From NCBI RefSeq assembly GCF_042453785.1, contig NC_091666.1:28664501-28728500 (forward strand): DNA of 64,000 bases, in the 5' to 3' direction. Below the pieces are notes generated by a model that was given only the letters and a program-made list of their open reading frames with translations, searched no databases and was not told the DNA's origin. Shown piece by piece: positions 43,333-54,649 of this stretch. Source of the DNA: Malus domestica (taxonomy: Eukaryota; Streptophyta; Magnoliopsida; Rosales; Rosaceae). The position numbers and the translations under genes are program-made. Each line of letters opens with the position of its first letter. The first letter of the stretch is position 1.

Positions 43333-46300
43333 TCAATTATTAAGAAAACTGTTTCATTGAAAAAATAATTAGAGTACATCATTGGTTTATATAGAGCTAT
43401 ACATATGCCAACTAAGTAGCTATACATTTGCCAACTAAGCACAACAATCCTACCTATCCTACAACTAATTACAATAGAAAAATCAAGATAAACTATCCTT
43501 AATATGCCCCCTCAAACTGAACGTAGGCAACCGAAGTGATAGTTTGTCTTGAAGAAGTAAAAACCGAGAAGTGGATAGAGATTTGGTACAAATATCCGCA
43601 ATTTGGTCCTGTGAACACACAAACTGAACAATGACAGCATTGGAAAGAACCTTTTCCCGGATGTAGTGATAGTCAATCTCTACATGTTTTGTCCGGGCAT
43701 GAAATAAGGGATTCTTGGCCAAGGATATCGCCAAAATGTTATCACACCACAATGTAGGAGAACATGATAGAGAGACACCAACATCAACAAGTAACTTGCA
43801 AAGCCATGTAATTTCAGCAACGGTGTTTGCTAAGGAGCGATACTCTGCTTCAGTGGAGGAACGAGCCACGGTTGGCTGCTTTTTAGCACTCCAACTAATG
43901 AGAGAGTTGCCCAGAAAAATGCAATAGCCACCTGTAGATCTTCTATCCAGTGTACACCCTACCCAATCTACATCAGAGAAGGCATTAACAGTGAGAGAAC
44001 CTAAGGTTTTGGGAAACCAGAGACCAAGCTCAAGTGTGCCTTTCAAATAGCGTAATATGCGTTTGACTGCCTGGAAATGCGATTGTCTTGGTTGATGCAT
44101 AAATTGACAAACCAAGTTAACAGCAAAAGAAAGATCAGGTCGGGACCAAGTAAGATACTGCAGGCCACCGACAATCGATCTGTATTCTTCTGGATTAGAG
44201 AGCAAAGGAGAATAGTGATCCAGCTTAGATGTACTACGAGGTGTAGCACATGGTTTTGCACCGGCCATGTTGGTCTTGGTAAGTAGATCAAGAATATATT
44301 TAGTTTGGGAGATAAAGATTCCATAGGAGGACCTGTGAACCTCAATGCCAAGAAAAACATGTAAGGGACCCAGATCCTTGACCGGAAAAAGAGCACTGAG
44401 TTGAGCTATTGTATCCTTGCAGACTTGGGAAAATGGACCGGTGACTAAAATGTCATCCACATAGACAAGGATAAACACCAGAGAAGGATCATTTTTGACA
44501 AAAAGTGAATGATCATTTTGTGAACCACAAAATCCCATAGATTGAAGGGCACCATAAAGTTTCTCATACCAAGCACGAGGAGCTTGCTTGAGGCCATAAA
44601 GACTCTTATGTAACTGGCAAACATGATTCGGTTTAGTAGGATCTTGAAAACCAGAGGGTTACTGCATGAATACAGTTTCAGAGAGATTTCCATGCAGAAA
44701 AGCATTACTGACATCTAGCTGGTTTAAAAACCAGTCATACTGAGAAGCAAGAGTGAGAAGAAGCCGAATAGTAACCGGTTTAGCAACAGGACTGAAGGTT
44801 TCTGTGTAGTCCAAACCTTCCTATTGATGGAAACCTTTTGCAACCAACCGTGCTTTATAGCGGTCAATAGTGTCATAAACTTTCCTTTTAATGCGAAAAA
44901 CCCATTTACATCCAACAAGATTTTGAGATGGATGAAGAGGAACAAGAGACCAAGTATTGGTATTGACCAAAGCATTGAATTCCTCCTGCATGGCCTGTCT
45001 CCAGTGAGAATGTTTTGAGGCTTGGAGATAAGTGGTGGGAAGAAAATCAGGAGATATGTGAGAATGAAGAGGGTGTTTAGTGGCGGAATAAGCCTTAGGC
45101 TTAAAAATACCTGATTTGGATCGGGTTTGCATAGGGTGAGTGTTCGGAGGTGGTAATGGTTGTATAGGTGAAGAATGAGGAGAGATGGAAGTGGGAAAGG
45201 TGGGAGAGATGGGTGGGGAAGATGAGGAATTTTGATTATATGAAGAGGCAGCAGGGTGTATAGGTGGGGAAGAAGAAGGAGTTGGAGAGAGGTTGGTGAA
45301 GACAAGAGTGGAAGGGATTGAAGATGGAGGGGTAAGAGGTGAGTTTATGACAGGTGAAACTGGAGAGACTTGATGAAAAGGAAAGGTCAATTCATCAAAT
45401 ATAACATGTCTTGAGATATAGACCTTGCGGGATTGAATGTCAAGACACCTATAACCCTTATGATTGAGACTATAGCCAAGAAAGACACATGGCTTACTTT
45501 TAGGCTCAAGTTTGGAAGCTACATAGGGTTTTAACCAAGGAAAACACCTGCACCCAAACACTTTCAGTGTTGTATAATCTAGAGGCTTGTTGAATAAATT
45601 TTCCCAAGGGCAAGATCTAGACATGGTAGGCAATCGGTTGATAAGATACACTGATGTAGAGAATGCTTCAACCCAGTAAACATGAGGAACATGAGAGGCA
45701 GCTAAAAGGGTTCGAGCAGTTTCCACTATGTGGCGATGCTTACGTTCTACACAACCATTTTGCTCTGGTGTATGAGGGCAAGATAGTTAATGATGGATAC
45801 CATGATCCTTAAGATATTGAGTAAACAAAGAACTGACAAACTCACCTCCAGAATCAGATCTCAGTGTAACAACATTAGTATGTAACAAAGATTCAGCAAG
45901 AGCTTTGAATTCAACAAAAGTCTTGAACACTTCAAATTTACATTTGATAGGAAAGAACCAACAATAAAGAGTGAAGTCATCCACTATAAGGAGATAATAT
46001 CTACAACCAGATACAGAGAGAAGAGGAGCTGGACCCCAAACATCAGCGTGCAAAAGTTCCAAGGGTCTAGTTGTAACACTAGATACAGAAACAAAAGGCA
46101 ATTTGGAACTTTTACCCATTGCACAATTGGAGCAGAAAGTCTTATTCATACTAGTAGAAACATGAATACTAGACTGAGAGACAAGTTTATTCAAGATTTT
46201 GAAAGAAGGATGGCCCAATCTTTGATGCCAAACCTCTTAAAAAGCTTTAATAGTGGCTGCATAAAGCTTGTGGGAACCAGCATTGACAGGAGCAGAGAAT

Positions 46301-48070
46301 TGATAAAATCCATTTTGCACAGGGCCTTTAAAAAGCGTCCTCGCCAAAGTAAGATCCTTCACAGTGAAGTGAAAATGATAGAGATGAATGGAACACCAAT
46401 TATCAATAGTAAATTGATTGGCAGAGAGTAAATCTTGCTTTAAATCAGGAACATGTAACATATTATTCAAAGCAAAACGATGAGAAAAAGTATGTATATA
46501 CGAAGAGCCGGAATGAGAGATAGGCAAACCTTTGCCGTCACCAATATAGACTTGTTTAGGGCCTGTGTAAGGTTCAGGATTTTGAAGATTGGCTAAGGAA
46601 CTTGTCATGTGGGAACTTGCTCCGGAGTCAAGAAGCCATGAAGTAGAGCCATGCTGAGAAGTGTTAGCATACATAGCAGCCTGAGAATTTTGGTTACCAA
46701 ACTGAGGATTCAGACGATAGGGACATTCAGAAGCTTCATGATCATATTGGCGGCATATTTGACAAATGAGTCGTTTGCCAAAATAGGAGAAATCGGATCG
46801 ACCTCCACGATGATGTTGTTGATTGGTGCGATTGTTACCACGATGGCCAGAGAAATTGTTACCACGATAGCCAGAGAAATTGGTCTTGGTCTGTGAAGAT
46901 CTAGGATTTGACTGATTGCGATCTTGAGAACGACCTGGATACTGATTGAAGTAAGAGGAATTCTGAGCAAGAAAAGCTTGAGATCCATAATTGGAGGTCG
47001 GTGTAGGCAGAAGACCAGGTGATGAGCCAAGATTCGAAGAGAAAGCCTGAAAAATACCAGGAGATGTAGTGGCTTTCTTGCGATTCGCCAGTTGAATTTC
47101 TTTGCTAAGAAGCAAGCCATGAAGTTCATCGATTGTTGTAGAACCAAGACGGAATTGAATCACATCAACGAAAGAATCATACTCAGGCGGCAGGCCATGG
47201 AGAGTGACAGAGATGAGATCAGAATCTTCAACCGGAGCTCCGGCGCTGGCAAGAGCATCAGCAATTTCCTCAATTTGCTGAAGATAGGAGGCAGCGGTGG
47301 ATTCTCCTTTGGAGATGTTGCGAAGACGAGAACGAAGTTCATGAATATGCGATTGTGAAACCGCTACAAGGCGTGATTCAAGCTTGAACCATAGCTCTCG
47401 AGATGAATTGACACCAATAGTATAAGGAATCAAAGATTCAGAGAGAGTTGAGTTGATCCAGATAAGAATGTTTTGATCATTCTCATACCAAGCAATGTAC
47501 TTAGGATTCAAGATCTGATTTCTAGAGGCATCTCGAAGAACTTTCGGCAGAGCTTCGATCGAGCCATCAACAATTCTAGTGAGATTATAACGGCAAAAAA
47601 TCGGAGCAAACAATGCGCTCCACGTGAGATAATTGGTGGTGGTAAGCTTGATCGAAACCATGGAGCCGATATTCTGAATCGTAATTGAAGCTGTAGAAGC
47701 GGTGCCAGAGGAATTAGAGCACGAAGTTGTCACCGAAATTGGATGAACAAGTGCTGCAGAATCAGAGGAGGGAGAAGCAGCAGACGCCATTGCTGGAAAT
47801 TAGGGTTTCAGAGAGGGGAGGGAAGCGTAAGAAGGAAGACTCAAGGGAGAGGAGGATCGAGAGGAATTTGAGTCGTCAGACAAAGGCGAAAGATACCATA
47901 TTAAGAAAACTGTTTCATTGAAAAAATAATTAGAGTACATCATTGGTTTATATAGAGCTATACATATGCCAACTAAGTAGCTATACATTTGCCAACTAAG
48001 CACAACAATCCTACATGTCCTACAACTAATTACAATAGAAAAATCAAGATAAACTATCCTTAATATCAAT
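43333..48070 (-). mobile_element. Ty1/copia retrotransposon, full length
   Basis: LTRs of 167 bp are at 47899-48065 (5') and 43338-43504 (3'); they differ at two or three bases. TSD TCAAT is on both sides (43333-43337, 48066-48070). After the 5' LTR the minus strand reads TGGTATC (short match to initiator tRNA-Met). A purine tract, TTTGAGGGGGCA, precedes the 3' LTR. Very short LTRs and a single gag-pol frame fit the Ale/Retrofit type, which is inference. Confidence 0.93.
43483..47790 (-). pseudogene. copia gag-pol, one frame with four nonsense codons
   Basis: One frame of 1436 codons runs from ATG at 47790 to the stop at 43483. It holds gag with a CCHC knuckle (CQICRQYDHEASEC), protease (LLDSGASSHMT), integrase (GHPSF, CSNCAMGK, LHADVWGP, RSDSGGEF), RT (KWVFRIKRK, LVYVDDILVTG) and RNase H (SSTEAEYRSLA). 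In-frame stops lie at 46237-46239 (TAA), 45787-45789 (TAA), 44821-44823 (TAG) and 44659-44661 (TAA). The last three stand where the family usually has Gln, so they fit C-to-T changes. I saw no frameshift. Confidence 0.92.
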
Positions 48071-48509
48071 ATCAACACCCTTTTTAGATTGTTGTAAATG
48101 TCATCCATTGATTCACCTGGTTGGCTCACTTTCGTACATTTTTGTTCGTTTGGTCTACTTTTGAGGACTTATATAGAACGGTTGAACGTCGCGTAGTGTT
48201 CTGGTTTAATAATGCACGTGACAATATATTATTAGATGGAGTGTTACAATGATAATGAACTCATTTCATATAAGTTGTTCTTCTATTTGAGACGTAAAAT
48301 AGTCAATTCAAATGGTAAAAATAGATAGAGATATTCAGAGTGACTAAAATGAGACACATTTTGTAATTATAATTAAACTCTCCAAATTTGAGCCACTTAA
48401 ACAATGTTGGAAAATGACATTTTCACACCACTGAAACGTCGTCGTCTCGTGTTTCTTATGAACCAGTAAAGCCATTGCCAATTTCGGAATAACAAGCTGA
48501 CCTCCATTA
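48071..48509. other. Flank upstream of the HEMW-like copy
   Basis: Mostly AT-rich and possibly the old promoter of the HEMW gene. The first bases continue the small MITE interrupted by the copia element. No other feature is seen. Confidence 0.4.
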
Positions 48510-49910
48510 ATGCTTAAATCAAGCTTCGCTCCCATTTTCTCAACCTTTCCCGCCAAACGCCTATCTCCGCCGAAGCCACCGCCAGACGCTACCTTCACCT
48601 GCTTCGCACACACAGCGCCAAATGTTCGAAAAAATGCCTCAACCAAAGCCCCCACCATTATTCTCCCGCCATCCACTTCCGCCTACATCCACCTCTCTTT
48701 CTGCCGACAGCGCTGTCACTAATGCGACTTCACAATCGTCGCCCTCGGCGCTGCTTCCACCCAAAACGAAGACGACCCGGGAATGACAAAATACGTCCAG
48801 TTACTCTGCCGGGAAATCAACGCCACGAAGGCCGAAAACAAGACCGACCCGCCTCTGGAGACGGTGTTTTTTGGCGGCAGCACGCCATCTCTTGTGCCGC
48901 CAAAGCTCGTGGATTCCGTTTTGGAGACGTTGAGTCTGAAATTCGGATTGAGTTCGGAGGCTCAGGTGTCGATGGAGATGGACCAGGGATTGATGGAGTT
49001 GGGTGTGAATGGGGTGTCGTTGGGAGTTCAGGCGTTTCAAGAAGAGCTGCTGAAAGCTTGTGGGAGAGCTCATGGCGTTCGGGAGGTTTATGAGGCTACG
49101 GAGATTGTTGGGGAATGTGGGGTTGAGAATTGGAGCATGGATCTTATCTCTTCTCTGCCTCACCAGACCCCGGAAATATGGGAGGAGAGCTTGAGGTTGA
49201 CGGTAGAAGCTCGTCTTACCCATGTGTCAGTTTATGATTTGCAGCCGAACAAGGCACGAAATTCAGGGGGTTGTAAGTGGAGCGAGTGATGAAATCTACG
49301 GTTTTAGTTTTGGAATGAATTTGGTCCTGAAGTTGGAGTTTTTTTGTTTGCAGGTATCCACTAGGGGAGTTCCCGTTGCCTTCAGAAATGCGGTCTGCTG
49401 AGTTCTATAAGATGGCGTCTAGGACGCCTTCGGATGCAGGTTACAACCTCTAGAAATTAGCAGTTACTGCAAGAGTGGATATCACTGCAAACACAATCTA
49501 ACTTATTGGAAGAACAAGCCTTTCTATGCTTTCGGCCTTGGCTCCACTAGCTACGTCGATGGCGTGAGGTTTTCGAGACCAAAGAGGATGAAAGAGTACA
49601 CAGGTTATGTGGAGAAAATGGAGAATGATTTGGTGGAGTGCGGTGAGAGTCCTCGTACGGTGCAGGACATGGCCACGGATGTTGTTATGCTCTCTCTTAG
49701 GACTTAAAGAGGTTTGGACTTGAAGTATTTCGGAGAAGCATTTGGTAGTAAACGAGGGAAGGGCCATCGCTGCAGATGAATTCAACACCTTGCTAGTAAA
49801 CGAGGACGAGACTGAAAGAAGTCCTGCCTACATTCGGCTAAGTGATCCAGATGGTTTCCTTTTGTCGAATGAATTGATATCGCTTGCATTTGCGGTTGTA
49901 GCTCCGTAAG
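48510..49910 (+). pseudogene. HEMW-like (radical-SAM, heme chaperone/coproporphyrinogen-oxidase-like) pseudogene
   Basis: Starts MLKSSFAPIFSTFPAKRLS and reaches SAYIHLSFCRQRCH, then TAA falls exactly inside the Fe-S motif (C-X3-C-X2-C) where Tyr is expected; CDFTIVALG follows in the same frame. The second ORF (from 48783) reads LETVFFGGSTPSLVPP, MEMD, then lacks about ten residues before LMELGVNGVSLGVQAFQEEL and ENWSMDLISSLPHQTPE. A 1-bp loss at GATTTGCAGCCGAAC shifts the frame. The intron (about 49270-49353) is kept, so it is a DNA-level copy. Further damage: frameshift at GGTTACAACCTCTAG, TAA after MLSLRT, and a deletion before DEFNTLLVNEDE. It ends LAFAVVAP at about 49910. Family match is from memory. 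Confidence 0.9.
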
Positions 49911-50773
49911 CTAAGTGCAATTCCATGTACCTGCAGCGTCTGGTGGTAGAGTACTAGAGTGGAACACTAGCATTCAAGTAGTTTCATGGCATCATCAAAG
50001 CTGAAGGCTTTGTATTTTCTACATAGCAGAGCATCAGAAGAGAGATTCTACTCCTGCACCTATCGTGGTCATAGTCGACGAGAAAATGGTGCAGCAGAGA
50101 ACCATGGCCGGAACATGCGTCATTCAAGTGATAAGCGACCAGCTGAGCGTATTCAAGAAACTAACATGTTCAAGTTCCCGGCAATGGGCGAGGCATCGCG
50201 GAGAAGAATATGTTGAGGTCGATTGAAACATGAGTCGTAAAAGGAAGGCTTGTAACATTTCACATTTGTAATCAAATATCATTGGCAAAGGCTTGTAACA
50301 AAGTACCTGTTCTCTTATAACTTAAGAAAAATCTTCAAATGTAAGAAAATCAATGTTCCCCAGACGATGAACGACAACAAACTATAGCCGTTGAATTACA
50401 GGTGTATGGAAGAAATAGATTGTTAGCAACTAGTTCTACTTTCGTCATCCACCAGTGCCTTTATTAAGGGAATGATACGTCATGTCTGGAGCAACTTTGA
50501 AGACGATGATCAAGAATTTGGCTTTCTTGCATCATTCGTGTGCAACATACTCCTCTGTGTGACGTATAGCATGCAGATCTACAAGAAAATATGTTGAACG
50601 GCAAGTTTGCGCCTGAAATCCTAGATGGTCATTTCAACGACTCCAACTCCCTGAATTTAAACATATGAAACATATAGAATTAGAAATTCGAGTCGCACTT
50701 TGTGATTTACTTACACATCTTTCATGGTGGTATGAACTATCTATAAATGAACTTGTGTATAGCTTACCAGCGA
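49911..50773. other. Spacer and probable 3' UTR of the zinc-finger gene
   Basis: The left part follows the HEMW pseudogene; a 76-codon + ORF at 49986-50216 is unrecognised. The right part, next to the stop of the minus-strand gene, is AT-rich and may be its 3' UTR. There may be UTR introns that I cannot place. Confidence 0.4.
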
Positions 50774-53484
50774 CTACGAGGGTTTTGTTTTCTGCCCAAC
50801 TTTTGAAATGCGCCTAAGCTCTTGGGTTCCTTTCCTCATCTCTCTGCAAATTGCAAACAAATTAGGAAAATCCTGCAACGAATCCAAATGTGAATTTTAA
50901 GTGTCCGAAAAAGTGATACCTTTGGTGCAAATACACTATCAGATAGAAAATTGGGAGCAGCATCAAAGTCAGTATGGAGATAGCCAGGTAGAATACACTT
51001 ATATGTTTCTGCAAAAACAAAACAACGTGACAACATATCCTCTGTGACGCAAAAATCTTCAAAAAAGAAGGAAAAATACAGATATAAAAAATGACAGACA
51101 ATCCTTGCAAAACTGCAATGGAAAATAAGCCAGAAGATTGAAACTATGGCACAGTTCATTCTTTATAGCAAAATCTACTGCAATAAGAGACTGAGACCTT
51201 ACCTTTCCTCCTCTAGGAAAAAGCTTCCGTTTCCCCGAGCAAGTATGAGCATGACAAAATTGGTGCAAGAAAAACTCTACCAACAAATCAAAGTGTAAGC
51301 ACAAGTATAATAAACAATAACCTATCTGAAATTATATCAACAAGAGCAAAAAGAAATACCATTAAGACGGCGGGCTGAAGGACTTTGATTAATCGGAAAA
51401 CAGCTATTGGCAAGACCCTACATTATAAAAGGGGAAAAGGTAAAAAGGATTAAACAAGGTAATGTACAAGAATCAACAATACAACCAATTATAGTGCCTT
51501 AAAGCAACCTCACATAGGTGGTGATTCCGTGCAACAGATGCAGGATTGCATTTGGTTTTGCTCAACTTGGTATTCATCACAGCATCGCAATGCAAAGCTC
51601 CGCATAAATCAGCTAAGCACTTGCTGCCACTCTGCATTCATCAAATTTTTTTCCAAAGAGAGAAAAAGAAAACATATAAGGGAAAGAAAAATCATACATA
51701 CAATTAAAGATATAATAGAAAAGATAGAGATCAAATAAATTTATAATCATGTATTGATGTATAATGCAAGTATGCTTGAAGCAGACGCAGAATAGCTCTT
51801 CGGACTTTGAACAACTCCAGATGCTAACTACCCTTCCCCAGAGTACCAAAGTACAAAATACACATCTTAAGAAAGGAAAGATTATCACTTGGATATTTCT
51901 TTATCTGTGTTATACAATGCGATCTTGTACATAAGTTTAAGCCATGTAATTGTTCTTCGGCAATTTTTAAGAAATAGTTTTATGATCTAATTTATTGCAT
52001 CATGCTACAAGCCTACAACTAAAATGATAACTTTAAATTTGCTTAATTAATTTTTTGAAAGCACGTTTATGAAACCCCAACACAACAGGGAACTGATAAA
52101 CATGGACTAGATGCAAACGCTTTTAAAAGAAAAGTTCTTTCATTTGCAGATAAGCTGAATAGAGATAATTTGAGGTTTATCAACTAGAAGAACAAAATAT
52201 AAATATAACAGAGGATAACAAATGCGAAGAGGGCCAGCTGAAAATGAAATTACTTCTTGCACTATTTGGACAAGTGTTCCTAATTCCTAACATATTAAAG
52301 CAAGGAAATACAGTCCACATACTACATTCAGAAGATTGTAGTGTCTGTTGTCAAAATGTTGATCAAGAAACATTTCAGCACGGAAGCTTTTCTTACAGTA
52401 TCCGCACTGCCATTCGTTTATATCCAAATGAATCTTGTGCTCTTCCTGATCTCTAAATAGATCATTGTCGGGATGAAGTCGACAGTTACTTGGAATCTCA
52501 TAGTGCTCATGTTCCACAAATGGCATCAAATACTACAAAACACAAATTAGAAGTAGCCTTAAGTAGACTATTATGCATGACACAATTTTGTAATAGCACT
52601 CAACGTTTTGCCCATACCTTCTCAATAATTTGCCAAGCTGCCCTGCTTCTTTCTCTGGAACAGTGCACTTCATGAGCATGCTCTTGCCCTTGTTCAAGAG
52701 TTCTAACATATAGAAACACGTACCAAGTATATAACGCGAACCAAAAGAAAGAAATACTACATTCCCAGTTGGATATGAAAAATTGCCAAATTAATCTAAA
52801 GATTAAAGCCGTATTACCTTGAAGATTCAGATTTTTCAAAATCCTGGATCAAAGGATGAAGAAAATAACATTAGCTTGGAAGGTCCAAGAACAAAATACA
52901 TAATTAAATTCACAAAAGAAGTAAAATTGAGCATCATATGCACAATTTACGATATGATTCCAATACCACAAGGCATAATTTATTTTGACACAACGATATT
53001 TTAAACTATTCTAATCCACAAGGTGGAGGATTCAAACTTGGGTGTGGGGTGAAAAGACAAACTGGCCTCACACGACCATTCAAAAGTCGAGACGTTTTGA
53101 AACTAATTCAAGGTAAATTCAAGTTTAGGTGAAGCTCTAAAACCGCTTCTGATCAAAACCTTTGCGTTTATTGTTGAATTTTGAACGTTTTAATCTAAAT
53201 AGAAACACAATTCGTATATCTTGCTACTCTGCGTAAAGTTCTCACCATCAAAAACCAAACCTTGATCGGATAAAAATTATTACTTTACAAAACCCACAAT
53301 CCAATACAGAAAATCGAAGCTTCCCAGCAAAACCCAACATCCGAACAAGTAAAAAAATGGATCATATGCATACATATATATAAAGATATTGAAGTACCTG
53401 GTTTGTCTGCGTAAGGGAGGAGACTTGGAGTACGCTGAAGGATAAGAAGAGAAGGATTGAAACAAACAGGTTGGTTTTCTTCAT
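50774..53484 (-). CDS. C2H2 zinc-finger, single-pass membrane protein, 9 exons
   Basis: Hand-built exons: 53484-53398, 52843-52818, 52702-52618, 52532-52323, 51631-51509, 51417-51360, 51276-51203, 51008-50920, 50843-50774, all GT/AG, sum 822 nt, 273 aa. The N-terminus MKKTNLFVSILLFLSFSVLQV looks like a signal peptide. Next come EVHCSRERSRAAWQIIEKYL and one C2H2 finger (C109-X2-C112-X12-H125-X4-H130, WQCGYCKKSFRAE). A Cys-rich stretch follows (SKCLADLCGALHC; CHAHTCSGKRKLF). Near residues 225-248 lies a membrane helix (SVFYLAISILTLMLLPIFYL), with a basic tail ending KTKPS. It resembles a conserved plant family annotated only as C2H2 zinc finger; function unknown. A secreted or ER-lumenal finger domain is odd for a DNA-binding fold, so binding nucleic acid is doubtful. 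Confidence 0.9.
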
Positions 53485-53760
53485 CTCTTTCAGAAACGAA
53501 AGAGTTCGATTGATGAGCTTTTTTCTGGGCAAAAGCTAAAACTGAGAAAGCTTCGGGTCGGGGCGGGGGGGGGGTGTGAAGCTGAATGAGAATATGGGTC
53601 GGTTTGTTTTTCTATTCTGCTCAAGAATGACGCGTTTTGAGGAAAATTTATGCAAAATAGCTCTCAAAAAACAAGTAAACTTTTAATAAAAGGAATTACA
53701 TTTTAATTGTTTTTCTTCTAAGAATATGCTAACTAGTTAATCAGTACTACGGTCAAGTAT
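53485..53760 (-). promoter_or_regulatory. Leader/promoter of the zinc-finger gene, with a G-run
   Basis: The 5' flank contains GGGTCGGGGCGGGGGGGGGG at about 53554-53574 (+ strand), a possible G-quadruplex. A degraded SINE start (AGTACTACGGTCAAG) lies at 53742. No TATA box can be assigned. Confidence 0.45.
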
Positions 53761-53799
53761 TATTCATCTTCACTTGTGTGAGGTGAGTCAGCATAATGA

Positions 53800-54649
53800 G
53801 TTAATAGGGACCGTCGAATTTAGTTTGAGTGATCTGAATTTCCTACTCTTTAAGCTCCAGACAGTGAGATCCGGAGAGAATCTCTATCCACATTTTTGTA
53901 CTATATTTGTGTTTTACCTAATATGCCAAGTAATGTGTACATGTCACATCAATTAATAAATTTATCTCATTCAATGTTGATTATACGAATCATTTATCAT
54001 TATACCTTAAAGTAGTATAAATACGTATTCCCTCTAGCATTTCTCTTTTTCTTTTTCGTTTTTTTTTTTTTAAACATTAAGAAGAATAACATACTTCTGG
54101 ATTGTGTAGCTGAGTTGGAAATCGATTACCCTCTTGGAATTTTGTACACTTGTAGTTGACCCAACTACGAGAAGTCGTTAGGAGTCAAAGAAGTAGTTTT
54201 CACAGCTTGTGGTACTTTGTACCTACAAAACTTTATAAGGAAAACTAATGAAAATGACTTGAAAACTTTGAATTTTAATGATAAAGACAAAATAAAGGAT
54301 AAAGTGAATAGTACTAGGATTGACTTTTTAGTGTAAAAATGTGATTTTTCGTTAAAGTGAACAGTACCGGGTGTTTTTCGTTAAAATTCCCAACTTTATA
54401 AGCATATTTAAGGACACTGAGAAGCCGGTCAAATGCTTCCTCTGGTGTCACTTTTTTCAGCAGCAGTTTGAGCATGGCCATGAAGTTGAAGGAAAAGGAT
54501 TAAAACAGAAGGGCAAACCCACAAACAAACTTAGACAAAATTGATGTGAAAAACAGTAATCCCAGTGGTTCACGACGTTATCATATTCCACAACTATCTT
54601 AAAAATACACTCGATATAGCAGTACTGTGTGTACACCATAGCGAACCGC
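53800..54649. other. Spacer with a MITE (54238-54390)
   Basis: 54238-54390 is a copy of the 3272 MITE family (GGAAAACTAATGAAAATGAC to TTTCGTTAAAATTCC). The right edge is probably the 3' UTR of the kelch gene. Confidence 0.65.

Noticed and set aside
44724..45305. 193-codon Leu/Pro-rich minus ORF
   Set aside because: It is an alternative frame of the copia polyprotein; the main frame carries integrase and RT motifs.
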